Below are positions 1 through 7,960 of a DNA stretch of 43,325 bases, piece by piece (positions within the stretch are counted from its first letter, which is position 1; every line of letters starts with the position of its first letter). A program made the translations under genes and the position numbers. The notes beneath the pieces are model-generated. The model saw nothing but the letters and a program-made list of their open reading frames with translations, was not told the origin of the DNA and did not search any database. Source of the stretch: Faecalicatena fissicatena (GTDB lineage Bacteria; Bacillota; Clostridia; Lachnospirales; Lachnospiraceae); contig LDAQ01000081.1 in NCBI GenBank assembly GCA_001028025.1, positions 1-43,325 on the forward strand, given 5' to 3'.

Positions 1-105
1 GCGTACAGGCTTTGGCTGCCTGGCCAGATATTCTAAAATAATCAATAACTTATCAGACGACTGGTTTGTCTGAGAGGGTAAATTTTTATCCAATGTTCTA
101 CGCAT
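1..105 (-). CDS. IclR-type transcriptional regulator, 5' end only
   Basis: Only the first 35 codons are inside the window; the gene runs off the left edge. The start ATG (105-103) has an AAAAGGAG ribosome binding site about 6 bases upstream. Residues 18-35 (SDKLLIILEYLARQPKPV) look like the first helix of the IclR-family winged helix-turn-helix domain. IclR regulators usually bind short palindromes and control a divergent catabolic operon. Here the gene is divergent from a sugar-type ABC transporter, and an AT-rich palindrome overlaps the start regions of both promoters. Family assignment is an inference from a short stretch; another wHTH family (for example DeoR- or MarR-like) is possible. 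Confidence 0.6.
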   Translation of the reverse strand, partial: MRRTLDKNLPSQTNQSSDKLLIILEYLARQPKPVR

Positions 106-137
106 AACGTCTCCTTTTTGTAAATCCGTCTTTATAA

Positions 138-182
138 ATAAAATTGTATTTTATATTATAGCATAATCACAAAAAAATTCAA
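138..182 (-). promoter_or_regulatory. Promoter and operator of the IclR-like regulator
   Basis: On the minus strand a TTGAAT -35 (182-177) and a TATAAT -10 (160-155) are separated by 16 bp. Immediately after the -10, at 154-138, lies a perfect palindrome with 7-bp arms, ATAAAAT-ACA-ATTTTAT. Its place at the expected transcription start suggests autorepression. The same arrangement occurs at the divergent promoter at 253-307. Confidence 0.7.
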
Positions 183-252
183 CCTTAATTTGATTCAAAC
201 AGGGGTAATGCTGTATGAAACAACTAAAAATAAACAAAATTTATATATGGTA

Positions 253-307
253 TTGACATTTTCTGTATATTTTGTATAATATAAAATATAATTTTAATAA
301 ATAAAAT
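253..307 (+). promoter_or_regulatory. Promoter and operator of the catabolic/ABC transporter operon
   Basis: Consensus TTGACA (253-258) and TATAAT (275-280) are spaced by 16 bp. Directly after the -10 is ATAAAAT-ATA-ATTTTAA (281-297), a near-palindrome (one arm mismatch), followed by TAAATAAAAT (298-307), which gives a second overlapping dyad, ATTTTA-N5-TAAAAT. The left part is the same operator as at 138-154 on the other strand and at 7924-7940. Repressor binding here would block initiation. The binding protein is inferred to be the divergent IclR-like regulator. Confidence 0.75.
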
Positions 308-355
308 TACGAAACAAAAAAACGAAACCACAATTTCAGAAAGCTGGGGTGGAAT

Positions 356-1282
356 ATGGCAAACAGAAATCTCATTTTGCACAGCAGAAAAAAGTCTGCA
401 TCTCAACACAACGAGAATTTATGGGGATACTTTTTTATAGCCCCGGCCCTGATTATTTTTTTGGTTTTTTATGCGGTACCCATTGTGATGTCCCTATATT
501 ACAGCCTTACCCGGTTTGACGGGATTTCAGAGCCGGTATTCATTGGGCTTTTGAACTATATGAAGGTTTTCAGAAACCGGGAATTCTGGCTTTCCCTGGG
601 GAATACATTTTGTTTTACCGCAGGTACAGTCATTGCAGGAACAATAATCTCTTTGTTCTTCGCAGTGCTGCTGAATAAGAAAATCCGCGGAAGAGGATGG
701 TTCCGTGCAGCATTTTTTCTCCCGTATATCGTATCGTACATAGCTGCTGCAATGGTCTGGCAATGGATGTATCAGCCGGATTCAGGAATTATCAACGTGG
801 CCCTTGAAGCATTTGGCATTACACCGCCGCTCTGGCTGGGAAGTACAACCTGGGCAATGATTGCTGTGATCGTGATGAGCATATGGAAGACGCTGGGATT
901 CAATCTGATTATTTTGCTTTCGGGCCTGCAGAGCATTTCGGCAGAACTGTATGAAGCAGCCGCACTGGACGGAGCCACTCAGGTACAGAGCTTTTTTAAA
1001 CTGACAGTTCCTCTTTTGAAAAACACGGTGTTGTTTGTTGTACTGAATTCAATTATCACCGGCCTGCAGGCATTTGACCAGATATACATCATGACTGGAG
1101 GCGGACCTTTAAAGTCCACACAGACAGTTGTTTACCTGATTTATCAGAATTCTTTTCTTTACTTTAAGCAGGGATATGCATCGGCAATGTCGTATGTTTT
1201 GTTTGCAGTTATTTTCGCAGTAGGCCTTATCCTGCTGCGCGTCACAAACAGAAGAAATGAAGGCGGGGTGGGAAGCGTATGA
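356..1282 (+). CDS. Carbohydrate ABC transporter permease, MalF/UgpA type
   Basis: A 308-residue inner-membrane subunit of a CUT1-type sugar importer. A first membrane helix lies at about residues 25-47 (YFFIAPALIIFLVFY), followed by five more predicted helices. The cytoplasmic EAA loop that contacts the ATPase is visible as ELYEAAALDGATQVQSFFKLTVP. The next permease starts inside this stop codon (ATGA overlap), so the two are translationally coupled. The solute-binding protein is encoded further down at 6440. No ATP-binding subunit is in the window; in Firmicutes a shared MsmX-type ATPase commonly serves several such importers. Substrate cannot be read from the sequence. Confidence 0.9.
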   Translation: MANRNLILHSRKKSASQHNENLWGYFFIAPALIIFLVFYAVPIVMSLYYSLTRFDGISEPVFIGLLNYMKVFRNREFWLSLGNTFCFTAGTVIAGTIISLFFAVLLNKKIRGRGWFRAAFFLPYIVSYIAAAMVWQWMYQPDSGIINVALEAFGITPPLWLGSTTWAMIAVIVMSIWKTLGFNLIILLSGLQSISAELYEAAALDGATQVQSFFKLTVPLLKNTVLFVVLNSIITGLQAFDQIYIMTGGGPLKSTQTVVYLIYQNSFLYFKQGYASAMSYVLFAVIFAVGLILLRVTNRRNEGGVGSV

Positions 1283-2118
1283 AAAAATGTCCCAGAAAGA
1301 ATATTTCCTGGAAAAGAGCATTGCTGTATGTGTTCCTGGTTCTGACAGCGGTCCTCATGCTGATACCGTTTTTCTGGATGGTGCTATCGTCGCTGAAATC
1401 AGAATCGGAGCTGTTTGCGCTTCCTCTGAAGATATTTCCGGAAAGGTGGAGATTTGATAACTATCTTACTTTGTGGAACAGCGCACCCTGGGTGACATAC
1501 TTTCTGAACACGCTGAAAGTTACGGCCTTAACCATTCTGGGGCAGGTGGTCAGCTGTTCGATGGCGGCATATGGATTTGCAAGGTTGAAATTCAAAGGAA
1601 AGAATTTGATATTTCTTGCCTTTCTAGGTTCCATGATGATCCCTTACCAGGCAATTATGATTCCGCAGTTCGTTATAATCAGTAAACTGGGCTGGGCAGA
1701 TACCCATATATCCCTCATCGTTCCGGCCATATACAGTGCATTTGGCATTCTGCTTATATACCAGGCATTCCTTGGAATTCCGAGGAGCCTGGAGGAGGAG
1801 GCAAAAATAGACGGGTGTTCCCATCCGAGAATCTTTTACGAGATTTACTTTAAAAATTCAAAGCCAGGGATACTGGCACTGGTGCTCTCGGTGCTGGTCG
1901 GGACATGGAACGAATTTCTGCGGCCGCTGATCTATATCAATTCAGAGGAATTATGGGTATTATCCATGGGGCTTGCAAAGTTCCAGGGAAAGTACATGAC
2001 ACAATGGAATCAGGTTATGGCGGGGGCGGTGCTCACGATGCTGCCAATTATTCTGCTGTTTCTTGTTGCACAGCGGCAGTTTATTGAGGGATTGGTTATG
2101 AGCGGGATTAAGGAATAG
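1279..2118 (+). CDS. Carbohydrate ABC transporter permease, MalG/UgpE type
   Basis: A 279-residue second permease that would heterodimerise with the preceding MalF-like subunit. The sequence shows an N-terminal membrane helix, the typical FFWMVLSSLKSESELF stretch after it, further hydrophobic helices, and an EAA loop (RSLEEEAKIDGCSHPRIFYE). Its length is normal for MalG-type permeases. It overlaps the upstream gene by four bases. About 140 bases with no recognised signal follow before the next gene, and the whole block through 7726 reads in one direction, which suggests one operon from the promoter at 253. Confidence 0.9.
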   Translation: MKKCPRKNISWKRALLYVFLVLTAVLMLIPFFWMVLSSLKSESELFALPLKIFPERWRFDNYLTLWNSAPWVTYFLNTLKVTALTILGQVVSCSMAAYGFARLKFKGKNLIFLAFLGSMMIPYQAIMIPQFVIISKLGWADTHISLIVPAIYSAFGILLIYQAFLGIPRSLEEEAKIDGCSHPRIFYEIYFKNSKPGILALVLSVLVGTWNEFLRPLIYINSEELWVLSMGLAKFQGKYMTQWNQVMAGAVLTMLPIILLFLVAQRQFIEGLVMSGIKE

Positions 2119-2260
2119 ACAGATACAGGAACTGAAACGGGTTAGAATCTGCCGCTGAATAAAATGGAGCTCTGTGCAGGAAAGGGGGAAATACACAAAC
2201 TTAATTCAGTGACAGCATGATAATAGGCAACCAGATAACTTTACAGGGAGAACAACAATT

Positions 2261-2992
2261 ATGAAATTATTAATTACGGGAACAGATCATGGTCTGGGCA
2301 GAGCGATGGCAGAAGAATTTCTCAAACGGGGCAATACGGTTTATGCGGGAGAGTACTGCCAGGCCACATCTTTACTGAATGAGCTGGAAGGAAAGTACCC
2401 GGATACGCTTATCCGATTTCCGCTGGATGTGACATCAGACAGTTCTGTTAGAGACGCTGTGGAAGTTGTGAAGCAGCATACGGACAGCCTGGATATTATC
2501 CTGAACAATGCAGCAATCCTTGGAGACATAGAGAAAAGTATCCTGGATGATCTGGATTTTGATGAAATGGTACGGGTGTTTGATACCAATGCAGTGGGGG
2601 ATTTACGTGTATGCCATTATGCGATGCCGCTGCTGCTAAGCGGTAAGACGAAGCTGGTGCTGGACATTTCATCGGAGGCCGGCAGCATGAGGACTACCCA
2701 TCCGGGATGTACGGAACACAGATGTTTTGCATATTTCATGTCAAAAGCAGGGGTCAATATGGGAGGGAAGATTATTGCAACCTTTCTGAAAGACAAGGGC
2801 GGACATGTGCTGCTGGTACATCCGCTGTGGATGAAGACCTTTATGAGGGGGGAACAGGACACTGCGGCAACCTTTTATCCCGAGGAAGTTGCAGTCATGA
2901 TCGCGGATCTTGCGGAATCTTATCCGGATTACATGCCGGAGGGAGAAAATATTAATTTTATTGATGCACAGGGCAACCAGCTTCTCTGGTAA
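2261..2992 (+). CDS. SDR-family NAD(P)-dependent oxidoreductase
   Basis: A 243-residue short-chain dehydrogenase. The Rossmann glycine motif TGTDHGLG lies at about residues 7-14, the structural NNAA at about 87-90, a serine in DISSEAGS near 142, and the catalytic Tyr158-x3-Lys162 pair (YFMSK). This is the normal complement for a soluble classical SDR that oxidises or reduces a hydroxyl/carbonyl. Placed between sugar permeases and a lactonase-like gene, it could oxidise an imported sugar or sugar acid. Substrate and cofactor preference are not determinable here. The start has a GGGAG about 11 bases upstream, a rather long spacing. Confidence 0.85.
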   Translation: MKLLITGTDHGLGRAMAEEFLKRGNTVYAGEYCQATSLLNELEGKYPDTLIRFPLDVTSDSSVRDAVEVVKQHTDSLDIILNNAAILGDIEKSILDDLDFDEMVRVFDTNAVGDLRVCHYAMPLLLSGKTKLVLDISSEAGSMRTTHPGCTEHRCFAYFMSKAGVNMGGKIIATFLKDKGGHVLLVHPLWMKTFMRGEQDTAATFYPEEVAVMIADLAESYPDYMPEGENINFIDAQGNQLLW

Positions 2993-3016
2993 TTAGTTCA
3001 GGAAGGAATGAGTGGG

Positions 3017-4135
3017 ATGAGACAGGACTATGACGTGTTTATAGGTTCAATTACTGAAGATATCCATTGGCAGGATGAGGTATATGAAAGCAGCGGAAAA
3101 GGGATCCACTGGTTTTCTATAGATTCGCTCAGTGGGCATCTTACATTGCAGCGGATGATATGGGCAGGCAAAAATCCAACCTATATGGTACGTGACCGCA
3201 GCGGGGATTATTTATATGTGGCAAATGAACTGCAGGAATTTGAGCACGAAGCCACCGGCTGTGTCAGCTCTTTTCGGATAAACCAGGAAGAAAAAATGCT
3301 GGAGTTGGTGAATCAGAAAGCAACAGAGGGGACAGATCCCAATTATTTGTCACTGGACAAAGCAGAAAGTCATTTGTATGTGACGAATTTTACAAGTGGA
3401 AGCGTTGCTGTTTTCCCGATTGGGAGAGGCGGGGAGCTGGGAAAAATGCAGCAGTTTATCAGGCATCAGGGTTCGGGTAAGAATCCGATTCGACAGAGCA
3501 GTGCCCATCCGCACTCTCTTATCATGAGCCCCGACGGCAGATTCGCCGTTGTCCCGGATCTGGGAACGGATCAGATTGTCGTGTACCGGCTGGATGACAC
3601 AGACGGCGGCTTAGGGCAGGGCGCGTTGCAAAGAGAGCAGACCGATTCCGGTTCCGGACCAAGACACGGTGTGTTTCACCCAAATGGCTGTTTCTTTTAT
3701 GTGACCCTGGAATTGAATTCAGAAGTTGCGGCTTATGAATTTGACCTGAAAACAGGATTACTGGTTTGGAAACAGACCATATCAAGTTCCGTTGCGGATC
3801 AGGCGGAAATGAATACAAGTGCTGATATTGCAGTAAGGCCCGATGGGAAATATCTGTATGTTTCTAACAGGGGGTATGGAAATATCGTAGTATACCGTAT
3901 TGATCAGGAAGAAGGGACGCTTAAGTTCGCGGGAAAGGCGGCATCGGGAGGGGAAAAGCCCCGCAGTATTGCGATGACCCCGGATGGCCGGTTTCTTCTG
4001 GCAGCAAATCAGGACAACGGGATTGTAACGGTGTTTCATGTAGATGAGGAATGCGGGACTCTTGAGCAGACGGAACAGGTTCAGGTACCGAGTGCAGCAG
4101 GCATAAAAATATATCAGGGTGGGGCGAATGCTTAG
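3017..4135 (+). CDS. Lactonase-family beta-propeller (6-phosphogluconolactonase/YbhE type)
   Basis: About 372 residues, matching the seven-bladed propeller family of Pgl/YbhE and muconate cycloisomerase-like lactonases. The N-terminus DYDVFIGS is the first blade strand. Repeated blade signatures appear, for example NPTYMVRDRSGDYLYVANE, LSLDKAESHLYVTNF, HPHSLIMSPDGRFAVVPDLG, and PRSIAMTPDGRFLLAANQD. An in-frame ATG at 3008 exists, but the GGAAGG ribosome binding site (3001-3006) sits only one base from it and ten bases from the ATG at 3017, so 3017 is preferred. In this cluster it could open a lactone made by the preceding dehydrogenase; a non-enzymatic propeller is possible. Confidence 0.85.
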   Translation: MRQDYDVFIGSITEDIHWQDEVYESSGKGIHWFSIDSLSGHLTLQRMIWAGKNPTYMVRDRSGDYLYVANELQEFEHEATGCVSSFRINQEEKMLELVNQKATEGTDPNYLSLDKAESHLYVTNFTSGSVAVFPIGRGGELGKMQQFIRHQGSGKNPIRQSSAHPHSLIMSPDGRFAVVPDLGTDQIVVYRLDDTDGGLGQGALQREQTDSGSGPRHGVFHPNGCFFYVTLELNSEVAAYEFDLKTGLLVWKQTISSSVADQAEMNTSADIAVRPDGKYLYVSNRGYGNIVVYRIDQEEGTLKFAGKAASGGEKPRSIAMTPDGRFLLAANQDNGIVTVFHVDEECGTLEQTEQVQVPSAAGIKIYQGGANA

Positions 4136-4161
4136 AAACAACCCGGTTTAAGGAGGAAGAA

Positions 4162-5379
4162 ATGAGTAATACAGTTGATGCAGTTCAGACTAAAAATGCA
4201 ATACCAGAGGCGGAGAGCCGTAAATATTTTATCCGGCTGATGATTCCGATGACTATGATATCCATGTTATATTCCATGCAGTTGTCACCTCTCACACTGT
4301 ATATAACAGATTTAGGAGGGACGGCCTGGCACGTAGGGCTGATTGGAGGGATTAACTTTATTGTGGGAATCCTAATACGCCCGTTTGCCGGTTATCTTAC
4401 GGACCAGAAAGGAAGACAGAAGGTTTATATGTTTGGTGCCATCATGTATGTTTTGTGTACCATCGGGTACGTGGTTTCGCCAAATGTATGGGTGCTGATT
4501 CTTTCACGCGCACTGATTGGATTCGCACTGTGCGGGACGACAACTGCGCAGGGGGCTATAGTGGCGGATTTATATCCGAATAAGGTGGAACGGTGCTTTT
4601 ACATCATGGGAGCCCTGCAGACCGTAGCGGGCCTGTTCGCACCGCTGCTCGGAATCTGGCTGGGCGGCGTGATTGGCTGGCCGATGATGTTTGCCGTAAC
4701 AGCTGTGGGGTATGTGATCGCACTGCTGCTTTCAGGCAGAATCAACTATGAGAAGCAGTATAAACATGAATGGATGTCAATCGAGAAAACAGCGAAGCCG
4801 CGTTTTAAAGATTTATTTGAAACAAGTGCATTGCTGCCGTCTGTGTGTATTATGCTGCATGGGGTAGCACATATCAGCATTATGAGTTTTATCGCTGTTT
4901 ACGGAACCACCATCGGTATCAGCAATGTAGGGCTTTTCTTTACGATTAACAGTATTGCAACCGTATTTGTAACTATGTTTCTTATGAAGGTTGCAGGAGA
5001 AAAGTACAGGAACAAAGTATTTTATACAGGTGCTGTATTCTTCCTGCTGACGATGGCGGCCATCATATTCGCACAGAACCTTTCCATGCTTTATATTGCG
5101 GCAATCTTTTTTGCAGTGGCATATAATGCGACGCAGCCGATCCTGAATACGATTGCACTCGCAAAAGCGCCTGCTCACAGAAAAGGAGCCGCGAGTGCAA
5201 CATTCCAGATGTTCTGGGACTTCGGTTTCGGCGCAGGATCCATGGGACTTGGAGTTGTTGCAGCAAACTTTGGATACCGCTCCATTTACATAGTATCCCT
5301 CGTGCTGGTGGCCTTGATTATAGTCATTTATATTGCAGCACTTTCGAAATTCAAAGAGGAAAAGAAGCAGGAAGCATAG
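4162..5379 (+). CDS. MFS transporter
   Basis: A 405-residue major facilitator with about twelve hydrophobic segments. The loop 2-3 motif A is visible as AGYLTDQKGRQKVY near residues 76-90. A long cytoplasmic loop rich in Lys and Glu (MSIEKTAKPRFKD) separates the two six-helix halves. It starts after a strong AAGGAGG site, 26 bases past the lactonase. Within a catabolic operon that also encodes an ABC importer, it may import a second substrate or export an intermediate. Drug efflux is an alternative, since MFS subfamily cannot be fixed by eye. Confidence 0.85.
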   Translation: MSNTVDAVQTKNAIPEAESRKYFIRLMIPMTMISMLYSMQLSPLTLYITDLGGTAWHVGLIGGINFIVGILIRPFAGYLTDQKGRQKVYMFGAIMYVLCTIGYVVSPNVWVLILSRALIGFALCGTTTAQGAIVADLYPNKVERCFYIMGALQTVAGLFAPLLGIWLGGVIGWPMMFAVTAVGYVIALLLSGRINYEKQYKHEWMSIEKTAKPRFKDLFETSALLPSVCIMLHGVAHISIMSFIAVYGTTIGISNVGLFFTINSIATVFVTMFLMKVAGEKYRNKVFYTGAVFFLLTMAAIIFAQNLSMLYIAAIFFAVAYNATQPILNTIALAKAPAHRKGAASATFQMFWDFGFGAGSMGLGVVAANFGYRSIYIVSLVLVALIIVIYIAALSKFKEEKKQEA

Positions 5380-5407
5380 AAATGTGATTTAGAGAGGCGG
5401 GATAGAG

Positions 5408-6394
5408 ATGCCGGAGAATGAAAAGATTGCCGCCGGACTGAAGAACGGCGGAAACACCAGAGTTTTAAACGATCAATTCGGAAGACCATCTGAGATGGTA
5501 TATATTCGGAAGTTCAGATGGCCTGATTTGTTTGAAGGCGGCAGAGACAGTGTCTGTCCCGCCTTCATCGTGGAAGGCAGAGAGGTCGATGGAATTTATA
5601 TTTCAAAGTATCAGAATTATGTGGAGAATGGATGTGCTTATTCACAGAAAGGCCGCACGCCGGCTACCAATCTGACGATTGATGAGGCCAGAATATTCTG
5701 CAGCAGCAAAGGCAAGGGATGGCATCTGGTATCGAATGCGGAATGGTTTGCAGTGGCATGCTGGTGCCGAAAACAGGCGATCAGCGCATCCCGTGCGGAA
5801 ACGGAACAGATGCCGGAAGGATTTGCTGTAACGGGGAAAGGCTGGGAATTTGTAGCGGGGCTCAGACTTTTCAACGGGGAAATCCAGATGATTCCGAATA
5901 ATGATTCTGCCGCGAATGTGGACGAGAGCAGAACCAGCAGCCGGTGGAGGGCTGTCAGCAGAGACGGAGAACTGATTTATCCGGGAAAACAGGAGACTTT
6001 CTGCCTGGATGGCGTTGGGGAAGGGAATACCAGACAGGACGTCCATGAGATCGGGGGAGGCGCGGTGCTTGCAGGTTCTGTCAGGAGGCCCCAGTTTACG
6101 AAAGGCCCTTCGGATAGAGATTTTGGCTGTACCTGTATTCTTCAGAAAGAATTAAAGGCGGAATCTGAAATCTGTGTGCCGGATCTGATCAGAATGGCCG
6201 GGGTGGGGATTTCCGGGAATGCCTCGGAACGTGACGATATTCTCTATGTCAGAAATTATGGGGAGCGGATTGCAATCCGGGGAGGAAACTGGGAACTGGC
6301 GGACGGAGCCGGACCATTTGCGTTATACCTGAGCCACTCGAGGGAAGTCTGCAGTCAGGCAAACGGATTCAGAGCGGCATTTTGCCGGCTGTAG
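5408..6394 (+). CDS. FGE-sulfatase/C-type-lectin-fold protein resembling DGR variable proteins
   Basis: A 328-residue protein with no signal peptide. The middle part (KGKGWHLVSNAEWFAVACWC, about residues 102-121) and the C-terminus (RGGNWELADGAGPFALYLS, then NGFRAAF) match the formylglycine-generating-enzyme/SUMF1 fold. The exact style, EVDGIYISKYQN with RGGxW...AGxFALxL...GFRAA, is that of phage or bacterial adhesins and diversity-generating-retroelement target proteins. The paired copper-binding cysteines of true formylglycine enzymes are not at the expected place, so sulfatase maturation is unlikely. A ligand-binding role is plausible. Its location inside a sugar operon is odd. No reverse transcriptase or template repeat was noticed nearby. 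Confidence 0.75.
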   Translation: MPENEKIAAGLKNGGNTRVLNDQFGRPSEMVYIRKFRWPDLFEGGRDSVCPAFIVEGREVDGIYISKYQNYVENGCAYSQKGRTPATNLTIDEARIFCSSKGKGWHLVSNAEWFAVACWCRKQAISASRAETEQMPEGFAVTGKGWEFVAGLRLFNGEIQMIPNNDSAANVDESRTSSRWRAVSRDGELIYPGKQETFCLDGVGEGNTRQDVHEIGGGAVLAGSVRRPQFTKGPSDRDFGCTCILQKELKAESEICVPDLIRMAGVGISGNASERDDILYVRNYGERIAIRGGNWELADGAGPFALYLSHSREVCSQANGFRAAFCRL

Positions 6395-6439
6395 AGAAAA
6401 TTCATTTAGACGGAGCAAACGATACGAAAGGGTGTCGGG

Positions 6440-7726
6440 ATGAAAAATAAAAAATGGCTGTTTATAGTGGCTGCTATCGTCCTTGCAGGCATAGCGGCAT
6501 ATGTCTTTTGGTCCAAAGAGGATGAGACGGACAGGACTGATGGCAAGACCGTGATACAGATTACCACCAGTGGAACAAACTATGAGATGGATGTGTTTGA
6601 AGAAATTGCAGCACGTTTTATGAAACAGCATCCGGAGATTGAAATTGAGTGGATCGATATTGGAAATGAGCGCAACGCAAAAACACTGGCCTTGATCGAG
6701 TCAGGAAACCCTCCGGATATCTTTTTCCTGAATGATAATGTAAGCTATCTGGCGTCAAAAGGGGCTTTGGAGCCGCTTGACAGTCTGATAGAGAAAGACG
6801 GCAGTTTTGATGTGTCCCGTTTTGATACAAACTATCTGGAGCCGCAGAGCGTTGACGGCCGGCTTTATGCGCTGCCGATTGAGGTGACACCTTATGTTAT
6901 CTACTATAATGCGGACTTATTCAAAAAGTACGGGGTGCCTCTTCCGCAGGATGACTGGACCCAGGATGAATTTTATGAGGCGGCGAAGCGGCTGACAATA
7001 CCGGAAGAAAGCCAGTATGGTTTCCAGACTGCCTATAACTGGCACAGCCATCAAATCGGCTGGCTGAATCGTGCGGGTGCGTCTTTATTCAAAGAGGATC
7101 TTAAGACAACGGCTCTGGACAGTCCGGAGGCACTGGAAGCGCTTACTTTTATTTATAATATGATTGTGGTGGATCATATTTCTCCGGATCCTGCGGAGCA
7201 GGCGGCTATGGGCACGACCAGCTGGGATGTGATGTTCCTGAATCAGAAAGTGGCGATGACGACGGCATGTATGTGGAATCTACCCGGCTATAAGGCGATG
7301 GATCTGCCCTTTGAATGGGATGTTGTAAAAATGCCCCGGAATAAGAATCAGGATACGAAAGCAAACCTGACGCTCTGGGCGATGTCCAGCTCGGGCAGGC
7401 ATAAAGAGGAGGCCTGGCAATTTCTGTCTTATATGGTTGGTCCGGAGGGGATGAAGATACTGGCGGAAGCGGGATATTCAACGCCCGGTGCCAGAGATGA
7501 GGAGGCAGATGCCGTGATCCGTGGGATCAGTTCGCCGTCCAATGTGGAAGTTTTCCTGGATGCAGCGGCGGATATTAATCTGGAGGAAGATAAGTGCCCT
7601 GCAAAAATGGAAGTCGTTACCATACTGAACAATGGAATCGAACGGCTGATGATGGGGGAAATAACGCCCAAAGAATGTCAGGACGATCTGGTTCGGGAGA
7701 TGAATGAGGTTCTAAAAGAGTACTGA
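6440..7726 (+). CDS. ABC transporter extracellular solute-binding protein, signal-anchored
   Basis: A 428-residue family 1 solute-binding protein, the ligand receptor for the permeases at 356-2118. The body shows typical landmarks: ITTSGTNYEMDVFEEIAARF, IESGNPPDIFFLND, ALPIEVTPYVIYYNADLFKKYG, and a C-terminal AWQFLSYMVGPEGM. Residues 5-24 form one hydrophobic helix, but there is no cysteine near its end, so the usual Gram-positive lipobox is missing. The protein is probably held by an uncleaved N-terminal anchor, or released by an ordinary signal peptidase. It is the last gene before a hairpin terminator. Confidence 0.9.
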   Translation: MKNKKWLFIVAAIVLAGIAAYVFWSKEDETDRTDGKTVIQITTSGTNYEMDVFEEIAARFMKQHPEIEIEWIDIGNERNAKTLALIESGNPPDIFFLNDNVSYLASKGALEPLDSLIEKDGSFDVSRFDTNYLEPQSVDGRLYALPIEVTPYVIYYNADLFKKYGVPLPQDDWTQDEFYEAAKRLTIPEESQYGFQTAYNWHSHQIGWLNRAGASLFKEDLKTTALDSPEALEALTFIYNMIVVDHISPDPAEQAAMGTTSWDVMFLNQKVAMTTACMWNLPGYKAMDLPFEWDVVKMPRNKNQDTKANLTLWAMSSSGRHKEEAWQFLSYMVGPEGMKILAEAGYSTPGARDEEADAVIRGISSPSNVEVFLDAAADINLEEDKCPAKMEVVTILNNGIERLMMGEITPKECQDDLVREMNEVLKEY

Positions 7727-7780
7727 TAAAAAGGCCTGAGACCGTTTGATTTCGGGAAGCATGGCGGCGGGTAAGTGTTA

Positions 7781-7830
7781 AGAGTCTCCTTTGTGTTTGA
7801 AAAACGCCGCAAAGGGGGCTCTTATTTTAT
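7781..7830 (+). terminator. Rho-independent terminator after the transporter operon
   Basis: A 13-bp stem (7781-7793 with 7810-7822, two G-U pairs) closes a 16-base loop and is followed by TATTTTAT. The U-rich tail is weak, but the position 55 bases after the solute-binding gene and just before a new promoter fits a terminator. Confidence 0.65.
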
Positions 7831-7888
7831 GCAAAATCAGAGGCTTTGATCGAAAAATCAAACCAGATTCAGATTTTTCCTTTTTCTA

Positions 7889-7949
7889 TTGACTTAGTGT
7901 TTAAAACGAGGTAATATCAATATATAAAATTAAATTTTAATAAATGAAA
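7889..7949 (+). promoter_or_regulatory. Promoter and operator of the carboligase operon
   Basis: A TTGACT -35 (7889-7894) and TAATAT -10 (7912-7917) are 17 bp apart. At 7924-7940 lies ATAAAAT-TAA-ATTTTAA, then TAAATGAAA, the same operator and right flank as at 281-305. This predicts co-regulation of the ThDP enzyme operon with the transporter operon by the same repressor. Confidence 0.7.
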
Positions 7950-7960
7950 GGCGGTATCAT

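Noticed and set aside
2131..2150. CcpA cre-like site (TGAAACGGGTTAG)
   Set aside because: Lacks the central CG at the right position and the palindromic right half.
5408..6394. Annotating this gene as an active formylglycine-generating enzyme
   Set aside because: The active-site cysteine pair is not at the expected place and no sulfatase is nearby; the sequence style is that of lectin-fold adhesins.
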